A stretch of DNA of 64,000 nt from Mycolicibacterium sp. 018/SC-01/001 (GCF_007096635.1 NZ_VKAA01000013.1:112446-176445); one strand, 5' to 3'. Positions 44,526 through 53,723 are shown, counted from the first letter of the stretch. Notes: generated by a model from the sequence alone, not told the origin. Numbers and translations are program-made.

Positions 44526-44893
44526 CGACGGGCCGGTCGATCGTCGCAATTATCGCAACGTTGGTTAGCGCTCCAGCGGTGGCGATAGTCGCAGCCTCTC
44601 CTGCGAGCGCATGCACCGACTCCGACGATGTGAATGCTCTCTGCTCGAACGAGCAAGCGTTCATGAAGGATCTTGCCGCTGTCGGCATCGTCCCGACCAG
44701 TACGCCCAGGGTCATGGTCAATCGGGGGAACCAGCTCTGTGGCGACATGTACCGAGGTGTGCCTCGGAGCGTGGTCGTCCAACAGGTGTATGGCGGGACC
44801 TCGATGCACCTGAACCAGGCCCAAGCGATCGTCGCTGCCGCCGAACGCTACCTGTGCAACTTCGCCGTCACTGGCTTTGAGCCCCGTCCATAG
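44522..44893 (+). CDS. Secreted DUF732-like protein 2
   Basis: Protein of 123 residues from GTG 44522 with signal peptide VTTGRSIVAIIATLVSAPAV ending near SPASAC, then a helical domain with paired Cys (NQLCGDMYRG and ERYLCNFAV). The same domain type as the upstream neighbour is apparent, so the pair is probably an old duplication. The start overlaps the preceding stop (GTGA). Function unknown. Confidence 0.75.
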   Translation: MTTGRSIVAIIATLVSAPAVAIVAASPASACTDSDDVNALCSNEQAFMKDLAAVGIVPTSTPRVMVNRGNQLCGDMYRGVPRSVVVQQVYGGTSMHLNQAQAIVAAAERYLCNFAVTGFEPRP

Positions 44894-45015
44894 CGCGCTC
44901 GACGTGCATCTCCACCGCACACAATTTGGCGTCCAGACCCCCTTGGAACGCTGGGTATCGTTGTTTCGTCGGTGGCTGATTCTGCCGAGAGGGCCGGGAC
45001 AGTAAGGGGTTTGGA

Positions 45016-45315
45016 GTGGCCAAGTCGCTGCAAGTTGATTTAGTCGACTTGCACCTTTCATCGGCGCATATGGATGTTCATCACGCCGAGCTTCAGTCCG
45101 CACACGCCAACGCCGATGCTGACATTGAAGCTGCGCAGACAGGGTGGATTGGTACCTCGGCGGTGGCCTTGCAAGCGAAGTTCGCCGAGTGGCAGGCCGC
45201 CACGGAGGCGCTGAGCAGCGATGTCAAAGCGCACGGCGCAGCGTTCCGCGCCGCAGCCCAGAGCTACGCCACGACCGATTCCGATAACGCGGGCTCAATC
45301 AACGCGCAGATCTAA
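45016..45315 (+). CDS. WXG100/EspC-like type VII secretion substrate
   Basis: Helical hairpin protein of 99 residues with the Trp-x-Gly turn at residues 44-46 (GWIGTS), flanked by helices rich in Ala, Glu and His. Length and layout match small ESX substrates. GTG 45016 is the start. Its stop overlaps the next start (TAATG). Proteins of this kind are often secreted as a complex with the product of the adjacent gene; no ESX machinery is encoded nearby, so a chromosomal ESX system would be needed. Confidence 0.82.
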   Translation: MAKSLQVDLVDLHLSSAHMDVHHAELQSAHANADADIEAAQTGWIGTSAVALQAKFAEWQAATEALSSDVKAHGAAFRAAAQSYATTDSDNAGSINAQI

Positions 45316-47123
45316 TGCCGCTGACTCTGGCCGATGTTGACCGGTGGGACGCATCGTCGATCCGCGATGTCGCCTCAGCTCTCGGTAAGCGTGGGGCCAG
45401 CGCCGATGACGTGCGCACGGGCCTGGCACGCTTGCCGCTGATCGCTTCTTGGCAGGGCGGCGGCGGTGATGCCGCTCGTGCCTCGCTGGATAAGCTCAGC
45501 GCCTATCTGGCCGCCCATGCCGAAGAAATGGCTCGTGTTTCTGCTGCGGCGCGTTCCAGCGCCGACGAGATCGAAGGGCTGAAGTCGAAGCTGCACCGCC
45601 TCTACGACGATGCTCGCACGCAAGGCTTCAGCATCGACCCGTTAAGTGGGACCGTCACCCCGACCGACGCGACCCTCGTAGGCGACCCCGTATACGCGCT
45701 GCAGCAGGCGGATCTGGAGGTCCGCGTCCGTGAGCTGCTGGCCGCCGCTGATGAAGCCGACGCAGGCTTGGCGAAGGCCATCACCACCGCGGGCGAGCAC
45801 GCCAACCCTGCCGGTGATCAGCCCTCCGTCCAGGAAGTCCTGGCCAAGCCCGTCCCCGAAGACCCGAAACAGTTCCACGACTTCTGGGAGCCGTTGACGC
45901 CCGAACAGCGCGAGGCGCTGTTTCAGCGTGATCCGGCGATCGCCAACCACGTCGGGATGCCAGCGGTCGACCGTGACTTTTACAACCGGCGGCGGCTCGG
46001 CAGCGAGCTGTCCCAGGCCCAAGCCGCACAGAATCGCGTCGATGCGCTGCGCGCTCAGCACCCCGACTGGGCGGAGGGTGAGAACATCCCACCAGAGAAC
46101 AAGCCGGGTGCCATCTTCTTTGACCGCCCGAAATACGAGGCGTGGCAGCGCGACTACGAAAAGGCCCGCAGCGACTCCAAGTACCTCCCGGACCTCAGGG
46201 CCGTCGACAACGCTGTGCGCGACAAGACGGATCGTCAACTCCTATTGCTCGACACCACAACCGGCCAGCAAGCCCACGCCGCGATCGGCGTCGGCGACCT
46301 CGACACCGCAGATCACGTCTCCGTCACAGCACCTGGTCTGAACACCACCGTCCACGGCGCGATGGAAGGCATGGCAGAAGAAGCGATGAACGCCCGCACC
46401 GAGGCCCTCACCCAACTCGACCTCGCCGGTCGCAGCGACGAGACCGTCGCGACAGTCGCCTGGATCGGCTACGACGCCCCGCAGATACCCGGCGGCGACG
46501 ATCTGGCGGCCTCACTGTCCGGCGGATGGGGCGTCAGCCACGACGACCTCGCTCGCGCCGGAGCCCAAGACCTCGCCCGCTTCTACGACGGCATCAACGC
46601 CACCCACCAAGGCCCGCTCGATCTCACGGCGATCGGCCACTCATATGGATCACTCACCACCGGCCTGGCGCTGCAGGTGCCCGGCGACCACGGTGTCGAC
46701 AACGCCCTGTTCTACGGCTCGCCCGGCATCGAGGCGACCACACCAGCAGATTTGGGCTTGGCCGCTGGACACGTCTTCACCATGGAGACTCCTGACGATC
46801 CGATCCAGTGGGTCTACGACGGACCACCACTTGCCCACGCCGCCGCGCCCCTGCTGCCGCCACCGTTCAACAATCTCGCCCAAGCGATGCTGGGCGGAAT
46901 GGATGCTTCAGGCGCGGGAGAGTTCGGCCCTAACCCGGCCACCAACCCCGACTTCACTCATTTGGCTACCGGCGCAACCATCGTCCCCGACGGACGCACA
47001 CTCGGCGCGGCCAGCGGCCACAGCGACTACCCCCGCTGGGACGGAGCGAACAACCAGCCCTACACCACCGGCTACAACATTGCCGCCGTCATCGCAGGCA
47101 CCACACCTATGCCCCAGAAATGA
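45315..47123 (+). CDS. WXG-type N-terminal domain fused to alpha/beta hydrolase (DUF1023-like)
   Basis: Protein of 602 residues. Residues 1-120 form helices with a Trp-Gln-Gly-Gly turn (IASWQGGGGDAARASL), like a WXG100 domain. A linker and a middle region follow, and residues 320-560 are an alpha/beta hydrolase with nucleophile elbow AIGHSYGSLTTG near 441. It is cotranscribed and overlapped with a WXG100 protein before and an LppA-like lipoprotein after. This fits a large type VII secreted enzyme; the substrate is unknown. Confidence 0.82.
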   Translation: MPLTLADVDRWDASSIRDVASALGKRGASADDVRTGLARLPLIASWQGGGGDAARASLDKLSAYLAAHAEEMARVSAAARSSADEIEGLKSKLHRLYDDARTQGFSIDPLSGTVTPTDATLVGDPVYALQQADLEVRVRELLAAADEADAGLAKAITTAGEHANPAGDQPSVQEVLAKPVPEDPKQFHDFWEPLTPEQREALFQRDPAIANHVGMPAVDRDFYNRRRLGSELSQAQAAQNRVDALRAQHPDWAEGENIPPENKPGAIFFDRPKYEAWQRDYEKARSDSKYLPDLRAVDNAVRDKTDRQLLLLDTTTGQQAHAAIGVGDLDTADHVSVTAPGLNTTVHGAMEGMAEEAMNARTEALTQLDLAGRSDETVATVAWIGYDAPQIPGGDDLAASLSGGWGVSHDDLARAGAQDLARFYDGINATHQGPLDLTAIGHSYGSLTTGLALQVPGDHGVDNALFYGSPGIEATTPADLGLAAGHVFTMETPDDPIQWVYDGPPLAHAAAPLLPPPFNNLAQAMLGGMDASGAGEFGPNPATNPDFTHLATGATIVPDGRTLGAASGHSDYPRWDGANNQPYTTGYNIAAVIAGTTPMPQK

Positions 47124-47668
47124 GCGCCCCGACCATGACCCGACCGCTAGCCCGCTGTGTCAGCGTCGTCGTTCTTGCCCTTCTAGCCGCAGGATGTCAC
47201 GTGAACAATCCTCCCGAGCCAACCGATCCCAGCAGCGTCAGCCAGTCCGCTGACACGCTTCGTGCCCTTCCCTCGCTGGAAGACACCCACAACCAAGTCG
47301 AAGCGGCGATCCTGCGCCTGGGCCAGCAGATCACCGCAATCGTCCCCACGGTGTCGTGGCAGTGGCGACGCGAAGACAGCCGGGGCAATTGCATGGCCCC
47401 GTACGAACACACTGATGGCGAACGCATCGTGCTCCGCAACTACGTCTCGGACAACCCCATCCCCGAGCAAGACTGGCAGCAGGTCTACAACCTCGCCGTC
47501 GAGACCGCGCACTCACTCGGCGCAGACAACCTGACAGTCTTCAAAGACAACCCCAGCGACCACGATGTCCAATTCACTAGCGACACCGGCACCACTCTGC
47601 GCTTCGGCTCTCAAACCGCCGCCCTGATCGGCGGCAGCACAGGATGCCGACTGCCGAGCCAGCAGTAG
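47120..47668 (+). CDS. LppA-like lipoprotein
   Basis: Lipoprotein of 182 residues. The lipobox LLAAGC ends the signal peptide near residue 26. The mature part contains VSWQWRREDSRGNC, ERIVLRNYVSDNPIPEQDW and a C-terminal GGSTGCRLP, which match the pattern of M. tuberculosis LppA and LppB. The ATG overlaps the hydrolase stop (ATGA). In this module it may tether, fold or neutralise the hydrolase at the cell surface; that is inference. Confidence 0.82.
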   Translation: MSAPTMTRPLARCVSVVVLALLAAGCHVNNPPEPTDPSSVSQSADTLRALPSLEDTHNQVEAAILRLGQQITAIVPTVSWQWRREDSRGNCMAPYEHTDGERIVLRNYVSDNPIPEQDWQQVYNLAVETAHSLGADNLTVFKDNPSDHDVQFTSDTGTTLRFGSQTAALIGGSTGCRLPSQQ

Positions 47669-47688
47669 CTGAGGCAAAACTTTCTAGG

Positions 47689-48741
47689 TCATGGTGCGCA
47701 GCGACCCGCAGGGAGCAAGTCCAGCCGGTCGCTAAGCCAACCCGCCATGGCGTCGAGTTGCTGTATGCCGTCGTCGAAGGAACCTGAGCGCGGCTGTGCT
47801 GCCATGGCGACGGCGACCAATCCTCTCGGTGCGTTGATGATTCCGAACTGGCGGACTAGGTAGCCGCCCGTGGGGTCAGGTCCCCAACCACCCTTGAAGC
47901 GAGCGTCAGACAGGTTGCCTAAGCCCCATCTTTGCGATGCTGTTATCTGGCCCATCAGCTCCAGGACTTGGCCGTCGTCGGGATCGCATGCCAAGTGAGC
48001 GGCGAACCGGGCCTGGTCTGCTAGCGACCAGACGGTTTGTCCGAAGGCGCTGAAGCCGGGCCTGATGCGCTGTGATTGCACTTCTGGCGCATTGCCTGCT
48101 TCTGCGAGCACTGCCTTAACTTTTTTCGCTGCGGTCGTTGGTTCGCCGAGCGATTCCCAAAGCGCCTCGGCTGCGGCATTGTCTGATTCGGTGATCGCCG
48201 CCTCAACCTCGGATGAGACAATCGTTGCGGGGTTCTCTCGCGTTGCAGCGATTGCGAGTGGGATTTTGACTGTCGACCACGCCGGTCCTTCCGCCCACGT
48301 CCCGAAGAAGATCGGCGTTGTTTCCGTACCGACGGGCTGCACCGCGATTCCGTCCGTCGACAATTGGCTGTCCAGGAAGCTAGCGAACTGTTGCCGGACA
48401 ACGTCCGACAATGCTGGTGCCCATCCGGCCCCTCCCGAGGGCATGGGAGTCGCCGTCGAGAGCTGAGGCGAAGGCGATTCGAATGGCGCTGTTCTGTCGT
48501 GCAGCGCATCAGGTCTGGCGTGGCGGGAACCCAGCAGTTGAAGGCATGCAAACACTAACGCGGCGATAAGCAGGACCGCCGCAGCGGCGAGGGCGTAACC
48601 GAGTGCCGGGTTACCGCGTCCGCTCGACAAGCGCGAGACCGGTGCGGCCCGCTGATGCTCCGGGAAGGGCTTGCTGCGGCGATGTAGACCACGTGCGGGC
48701 CGCCGTTCCTGTTGTCGATGGTGGTGACGTCGCCCTTTCAT
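47689..48741 (-). CDS. Membrane-anchored serine beta-lactamase-fold protein
   Basis: Protein of 350 residues from ATG 48741. There is a basic cytoplasmic N-terminus (KGRRHHHRQQERR), one membrane helix (residues 47-69), and a Pro/Ser linker. The catalytic domain shows SxxK (S156-T-V-K159), SDN (186-188) and a KGG-like triad (FKGGWG). All three motifs of the penicillin-interacting serine enzymes are present. Whether it hydrolyses beta-lactams or has a cell-wall role cannot be told. An upstream in-frame start at 48780 is possible. Confidence 0.82.
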   Translation of the reverse strand: MKGRRHHHRQQERRPARGLHRRSKPFPEHQRAAPVSRLSSGRGNPALGYALAAAAVLLIAALVFACLQLLGSRHARPDALHDRTAPFESPSPQLSTATPMPSGGAGWAPALSDVVRQQFASFLDSQLSTDGIAVQPVGTETTPIFFGTWAEGPAWSTVKIPLAIAATRENPATIVSSEVEAAITESDNAAAEALWESLGEPTTAAKKVKAVLAEAGNAPEVQSQRIRPGFSAFGQTVWSLADQARFAAHLACDPDDGQVLELMGQITASQRWGLGNLSDARFKGGWGPDPTGGYLVRQFGIINAPRGLVAVAMAAQPRSGSFDDGIQQLDAMAGWLSDRLDLLPAGRCAP

Positions 48742-48935
48742 TGTGGCTCGACCATGCGGGAGCTGAAGGGCGCGTGTCAAGCATCCATGCCGTCAGTAAA
48801 GCTTTGCTGTAGTCGTCCTCGACAGGCAGGTTCCCCTGCTAAGGTCCCGACGGGGGGCTGAAGCAGGTCGCCGTGCCTGCTAAGAACTGCACTGCGATCG
48901 ACACTTTTGCACGGGATGAAGTATTTGGGGGATAG

Positions 48936-49958
48936 ATGACGGGTCCGCATGACGAGGCATGGACCGAGACAGACATCTACCGATCAAGTATGGCTACCGG
49001 CGGTACGGAGACCTACCCTGTGGCCGGTCCGCCACTTGGGGATTCGCCGTTCTATCTCCCCAACCTGATCGCCGCGATAGTAGCTAGTGTTGGCATCGTT
49101 GTCGGATCGGTCGGTACGTGGGCGTCGCTAGACACCCTCAGCAGCGGAGGGCTGGAGTTTCACCCCTGGGGGCCAGTAACCCTCGCGCTGGGGGCCGCGT
49201 CGGCTATCGCGCTGTTTGTGCAACTCAATCTGGGCAGAACGAACTTCAACTTGCGGTGGTCGGTTCCGCTGTGTTGGGCGGTGCTCGTGGCCGCCGTCGG
49301 TTGCCTTGCCGTGGCACTCGTTCAAATCGTTCGAATCCGTTCAGTCGGAGAAGATCTTGGCGACGGATTCCTCACTCAGGTTGGGTGGGGACTCTGGCTG
49401 ATCGCTATATGTGCCGGTGTCCTCGCCGTCGTCACACCAATCGTTGCTGGCCAAGTCTCTCGGGCCGCCGAGGCTCAAGCCCCACCTGGGTTATCCGGGT
49501 GGACACCAGGGTGGAGATGGGCAGGTATCGCGGCGTCGGCGGCGATCTTGGTGGTAGCGGTGTTCAACGCCTATAACCCCACCCGATTTGAAGCCGGATC
49601 GACGAACACGACTACCGCAACCGCAACCGTCACTGCACAACCGTCAACCGTCATTGTGAGCGATCCCGAGCAACACAACTCGGGCGCGGGCGGCCAGGTC
49701 TTACCAGCAGATGCGACGCCCTGTGCGGCCACCTTTTCAGACGGGGAGTTCTCGTCATCGGCAATTGGAAGCAGCGTAACTTCCTGCGGGTTTGCCGAGG
49801 CCGTCCGCCGCTCGTACCTGAACAATCCGTGGCGAAATCGGCCCGTCGCTATTCAGGCCGTCAGTCCAGTCACCCGCACCACTTACGCGATGTCATGCAC
49901 GGGCAGTCGGATCGTCCGTTGCACGGGCGGGAACAACGCTGTCGTCTACCTCTACTAG
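48936..49958 (+). CDS. Four-helix membrane protein with extracytoplasmic Cys-rich domain
   Basis: Protein of 340 residues with about five hydrophobic segments between residues 45 and 225. A Thr-rich linker (TNTTTATATVTAQPS) follows, then a domain of about 90 residues with four Cys (ATPCAATF, VTSCGFAEA, YAMSCTGSRIVRCTGG). Domains of this kind occur in mycobacterial secreted proteins and kinases. The ATG or GTG at 48936 follows a GGGGG stretch. Function unknown. Confidence 0.72.
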   Translation: MTGPHDEAWTETDIYRSSMATGGTETYPVAGPPLGDSPFYLPNLIAAIVASVGIVVGSVGTWASLDTLSSGGLEFHPWGPVTLALGAASAIALFVQLNLGRTNFNLRWSVPLCWAVLVAAVGCLAVALVQIVRIRSVGEDLGDGFLTQVGWGLWLIAICAGVLAVVTPIVAGQVSRAAEAQAPPGLSGWTPGWRWAGIAASAAILVVAVFNAYNPTRFEAGSTNTTTATATVTAQPSTVIVSDPEQHNSGAGGQVLPADATPCAATFSDGEFSSSAIGSSVTSCGFAEAVRRSYLNNPWRNRPVAIQAVSPVTRTTYAMSCTGSRIVRCTGGNNAVVYLY

Positions 49959-50140
49959 GCATGAAATCGGCGAATTACTTCGCGTCTGGCATCGCCTAAT
50001 CAACACAAGCGTTACGCAGCCGAAGGAACTTTGGTCCAACTGGCGCGCATTGAGGCGTGGCAGTGCGGGCCCCGTTCACACTGCCTAACGACGGCCCAGC
50101 GGACACCGAGCCTTATCTGATCAATCAAGGGGGACTAAAC

Positions 50141-50401
50141 GTGAAGATCCAGTTAGTCATGCTGCTCACTGCCATGGCGGGTACAGGAATCGGCTTTGCC
50201 GCTCCCGCTTCCGCTGGGTGTGAGACACAGGCGTTTGCAAGATACTGCGATGGACCGGTTCGTTCGGATGGCACCTGGGACCGCTGTCAGTGGACATTTC
50301 AAGCGGGCGTGCCATCGACCTACCGGTGTTACCCGGTTGATCCATCGCAGCCGTGGCCCATGTTCCCCCTCGGGCAACCGCAGCAGCACATCTACCCCTG
50401 A
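50141..50401 (+). CDS. Small secreted Cys-rich protein (CDGP type)
   Basis: Protein of 86 residues from GTG 50141, with AGGGGG 8 bases upstream. Signal peptide VKIQLVMLLTAMAGTGIGFAAPASA is followed by a mature part with Cys pairs (AGCETQAFARYCDGP, DRCQWTF, YRCYPVD) and a Pro-rich end. Similar short proteins are common in mycobacteria and unknown in role. A damaged copy of its 3' half lies at 55199-55327. Confidence 0.78.
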   Translation: MKIQLVMLLTAMAGTGIGFAAPASAGCETQAFARYCDGPVRSDGTWDRCQWTFQAGVPSTYRCYPVDPSQPWPMFPLGQPQQHIYP

Positions 50402-50456
50402 TGCGATGGATGCTTACCGAACCCGTTCCAAAGCCCGTCCTAGCTAATATCTCCGC

Positions 50457-52076
50457 ATGCCGCTAACGATCGGCGAGACGTTCGCCGGATATCGAGTACT
50501 GCGCCTGCTGGGGTCCGGAGGCATGGGCGAGGTCTACTTGGTCCAGCACCCCCGCCTGCCCCGCCAAGAGGCGCTGAAGGTACTCCGTTCGGACATATCC
50601 AGCGACGAGTCCTTCCGTGAACGATTCTTGCGGGAGGCCGACCTGGCGGCCGGGTTACGCCACCCCTCAATCGTCAGCATCCACGACCGGGGCGAACACG
50701 ACGGACAGCTCTGGATCGCAATGGATTACATCGAAGGCATCGATGCGGGCCGACTTGTAGAGCGGAAATACCCTGCTGGCATGCCCTGCGACCTTGTCGT
50801 GCGCATCGTCACTGCCGTAGCCAGCGCCCTCGACTACGCCCACAAGAAGGGCCTCCTGCATCGCGACGTCAAGCCCGCAAACATCATCGTCGCCGACCTG
50901 GACGGGAAGGAACCCGAGGTTTACCTTGCGGACTTTGGCATCGCCCGACCACTTGATGACACCAGGGGACTCACCACCACCAACATGGCTGTCGGCACGG
51001 TGGCCTACGCAGCCCCCGAACAACTCATGGGTGATCCGATGGACGGACGCGCCGACGAATACGCACTGGCTGCTACCACCTACCACCTGCTGACTGGCTC
51101 TCAGCTTTTCGAAAACTCGAACCCCGCCGTAGTCATCAGCCGCCACCTCAATGCGGTTCCACCCGACATTTCAGACAAAACCCCAGGACTTGCCGATCTG
51201 CAGCCGGTGCTGGCAGCGGGCTTGGCGAAGCTTCCTGCGAACCGCTTCGGGCAGTGCTCTGACTTCGCCCAAGCTCTCGATGAGTGTGTGCGCACCAATA
51301 CTCCGAACCGAGCCGCTCCCACCACTCCAGCGGCAGTAACCGTCAAACCGGCGATGCGGTCGCCCGAGGCTTCTTCGGCAGCGCCAGGGCGTCGCGGTCG
51401 CCGACGGACGGTAGAGGTCACCGCAGCAGCAATCGCGGTCGTTGCGACGATTGTTCTGGTGCTTGTTTGGACTCGGAATCACTTATCGACGACCGTCAGC
51501 CCGACCACGCCGCCACTAACCAGCAGTAGCGCCGCGACCGCCAATAACGACGCGCCGATACCCACATCGCCTTTGAACTCAGCGACCTCAACAGATTCGT
51601 CGAGTCCATCGATCGCGCCGACGACCACACCTGCAGCCGCCGAACTAACGCCGCAGAACTATGCCCTGCCTGGCTGCACAAGGGACGGCGGGGTGGCACA
51701 ACTCCCGACCTCGGCTAACCCAACCTGCAACCGGCAGCATTGGTTCGAAGGGGTGACATGGACGGCATGGGGTCCAAACGGCGCAGACGGCACGGGAATT
51801 GAACAGCTCCAAACTTGCAACCCCTACTGCGCCGCAGGTGAGATTTTCCGTAATCGCGTCGAACTCCGCTTCAGCGGGGGCACTTCCGGTGACGTTGCAG
51901 GCGGCTGCCCTACGATGGTGCAGTTCTACACCCAGATGATCGTCGCGTACCCGGATCTGACGGAAGTTCCTTTCGAGACGAATCCCGACTACGCGGTCGT
52001 TACTCGGTACAACGGCATGCCTGCCGTCCGCTACAACAATCTGGAGACTGACTGTCGACCGACTCCGAATATCTGA
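50457..52076 (+). CDS. Transmembrane Ser/Thr protein kinase
   Basis: PknF/PknH-type kinase of 539 residues. The P-loop GSGGMGEVY (19-27), Lys41, HRDVKPANI (135-143), DFG (159-161) and APEQ (186-189) are all intact. One membrane helix (321-339) follows a juxtamembrane basic stretch. The outside part is a Thr/Ser/Pro linker and a sensor domain with six Cys. The ATG at 50457 lies 7 bases after TAATAT, so the mRNA may be leaderless. Several neighbours are secreted, so it may sense the envelope. Confidence 0.92.
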   Translation: MPLTIGETFAGYRVLRLLGSGGMGEVYLVQHPRLPRQEALKVLRSDISSDESFRERFLREADLAAGLRHPSIVSIHDRGEHDGQLWIAMDYIEGIDAGRLVERKYPAGMPCDLVVRIVTAVASALDYAHKKGLLHRDVKPANIIVADLDGKEPEVYLADFGIARPLDDTRGLTTTNMAVGTVAYAAPEQLMGDPMDGRADEYALAATTYHLLTGSQLFENSNPAVVISRHLNAVPPDISDKTPGLADLQPVLAAGLAKLPANRFGQCSDFAQALDECVRTNTPNRAAPTTPAAVTVKPAMRSPEASSAAPGRRGRRRTVEVTAAAIAVVATIVLVLVWTRNHLSTTVSPTTPPLTSSSAATANNDAPIPTSPLNSATSTDSSSPSIAPTTTPAAAELTPQNYALPGCTRDGGVAQLPTSANPTCNRQHWFEGVTWTAWGPNGADGTGIEQLQTCNPYCAAGEIFRNRVELRFSGGTSGDVAGGCPTMVQFYTQMIVAYPDLTEVPFETNPDYAVVTRYNGMPAVRYNNLETDCRPTPNI

Positions 52077-52178
52077 CCGCTGGAAAGCGTGTGGCCGCCA
52101 CCATCCGTCCCCGGAGAGCACGTGGCGTCAACGCTTCGACGATCTCGTGGGTGGTTTGAAGGTATGTAGATTTCGTGT

Positions 52179-53060
52179 ATGACCTCACCGATGAACGTCG
52201 GGGCCGACCGCATAACCTGCTTCATAAGCTCTAGCTCCAACGAAGATCGCAGTGCCGTCGTGAGGGCGTTGAGCGAAATGGGTGTCGCTGTCACCTCAGA
52301 CCTGGAGGTTACAGCGGCGGGCTCCTGGGCGTCGTCTCTCACCGAAAACCTTCGCCGAGCCACCTTTGTATGCGTCATCGTTGCTGACCGCGTGGTCGGC
52401 GCGGCAATTATGTACGAAGCTGGCGTAGCCGTTGGGATGGGCCGCCCACTCGTGGTCGTCGAGAAGACAGGAGCAGACTCCTCCCTGGCGCAACTTTCCG
52501 ACGCACCAGTGATTCGCTATAAGTCTGACGACGACACCACTCTGCTGGAAGGGTTGCAGGCTTACGTCGGCCTGATTAGTCAGTCGGGCACCGTCCCAAC
52601 GGCGGCCCCCAAGCCGGTATCCGCGAAAAGTTGGTCCAGAAAAGGGGGCCAAGTCGAGGCTGTTGGTGATTCACTTGAACGTTTTGTCGCGTCAGCCCTC
52701 GAAGCGTCGGGGGCCCTCGTTGCAATCGATCCCGCGCTCGGCGACGCGCACGTCGATATGACCGCAAGTTTTCCTGTATTGGGCGTGGCCTTAAATCCCG
52801 TCCTTATCGAAGTCAAGGCGACCAGTAGAGGTCCCGATAGCCGCGCTCTTAGAAATTTGAGAGAGGCAATGGAACGCCATGGCGCACGTCTCGGAATTCT
52901 CGTCACCAAGTACGAACGTCCCCTTAGGCGGATCGTCGAAGCATCTACGGCGATACTTGCCATATCCGCTTCCGAACTTGAAGGGTTGAGCGTTAAGGCA
53001 CTCGAACAAGAACTCGTAAGAATGCGTAACGAAATTTTCCACGGCGCACCAAATGGGTAG
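52179..53060 (+). CDS. TIR-like domain fused to a PD-(D/E)XK nuclease-like domain
   Basis: Protein of 293 residues with two domains. Residues 10-135 look like a TIR domain: TCFISSSSNEDR strand and loop, SWASSLTENLRRATFVCVIVAD, and IMYEAGVAVGMGRPLVVV, where Glu80 is the candidate catalytic residue of NAD-cleaving TIR proteins. Residues 160-250 look like a restriction-type nuclease, with Glu167, Asp193, Glu211 and Lys213 (LIEVKA) and LGILVTKY. It overlaps the next nuclease gene by 8 bp. TAGATT 52167-52172 may be the -10 box of a leaderless mRNA. A defence role is likely but unproven. Confidence 0.72.
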   Translation: MTSPMNVGADRITCFISSSSNEDRSAVVRALSEMGVAVTSDLEVTAAGSWASSLTENLRRATFVCVIVADRVVGAAIMYEAGVAVGMGRPLVVVEKTGADSSLAQLSDAPVIRYKSDDDTTLLEGLQAYVGLISQSGTVPTAAPKPVSAKSWSRKGGQVEAVGDSLERFVASALEASGALVAIDPALGDAHVDMTASFPVLGVALNPVLIEVKATSRGPDSRALRNLREAMERHGARLGILVTKYERPLRRIVEASTAILAISASELEGLSVKALEQELVRMRNEIFHGAPNG

Positions 53061-53586
53061 CTATGATACAAATTATCTCTGCGCCTTGTACAAAGCATCC
53101 GTCGATGCCGAAGGATCCGCGGCTCGGGGAAAGACGTTAGAAGACCTTGTAGAGTATGTGTTCACGGAACTGCCATCGGTAAGACTGTTCAAACGCGACG
53201 TGCCTGATGGCAGCGGCGCACAAGAGGTAGATTTAATATTTTCGCATTTCCAACACTATTCCGATATTCCCATTCAAGACGTCACCATTCTGGTCGAATG
53301 CAAGAATGAGCGGAAGAAAACCAGCTCTCCACAAATCTACACATTGATGGCGAAACTGCGCAGCCGCAGCCTCGGCATCGGGTTATTGGTTACGGCGGCG
53401 GGCATTTCGGGAACTCGCAATAACGCCGCACATGCTGCCATTAGGGACGCCATGAATCAGGGAGTCGCCATCATTGTCGTGATCGCGAAGGAACTTGCTG
53501 CCATGCAATCACACAACGACCTGGGCAACTTGCTATTAGATCGACTCATGGAGCTTCGAACCTATCGCGAGTATCGAACCATATAG
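53053..53586 (+). CDS. Mrr-like PD-(D/E)XK nuclease-like protein
   Basis: Protein of 177 residues. RGKTLEDLVEYVFTEL supplies Glu30, GAQEVDLIF Asp60, and LVECKNE Glu82 and Lys84, the standard order of a PD-(D/E)XK active site; GIGLLVTAAG forms the following strand. Mrr-like domains cut DNA, often modified or foreign DNA. No other domain is present, so partner dependence on the overlapping TIR-nuclease gene is plausible. AT content and codon use differ from the core genome (many AAT, ATT and TTA codons). Confidence 0.72.
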   Translation: MGSYDTNYLCALYKASVDAEGSAARGKTLEDLVEYVFTELPSVRLFKRDVPDGSGAQEVDLIFSHFQHYSDIPIQDVTILVECKNERKKTSSPQIYTLMAKLRSRSLGIGLLVTAAGISGTRNNAAHAAIRDAMNQGVAIIVVIAKELAAMQSHNDLGNLLLDRLMELRTYREYRTI

Positions 53587-53599
53587 TCTTTTCTCTGTT

Positions 53600-53629
53600 G
53601 AACCTCGGCGGCCAAGAGGACCGCGGTTC
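53600..53629. terminator. Possible bidirectional terminator between the nuclease and HEPN genes
   Basis: GAACC (53600-53604) and GCGG (53608-53611) pair with CCGC (53621-53624) and GGTTC (53625-53629), with a 3-base bulge. It lies in the 137-bp gap between convergent genes. A T-run (TCTTTTCT) precedes it and could serve transcripts from the minus strand. Evidence is structural only. Confidence 0.4.
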
Positions 53630-53723
53630 ACGCCTTCACCGCAGTTCGTCAGCGTCCAGTCGTGCACTCGAGAGCGTGAGGAGCGGAGGAACCTTGAGCC
53701 ATTTCGTCCCACGATAATAACTG

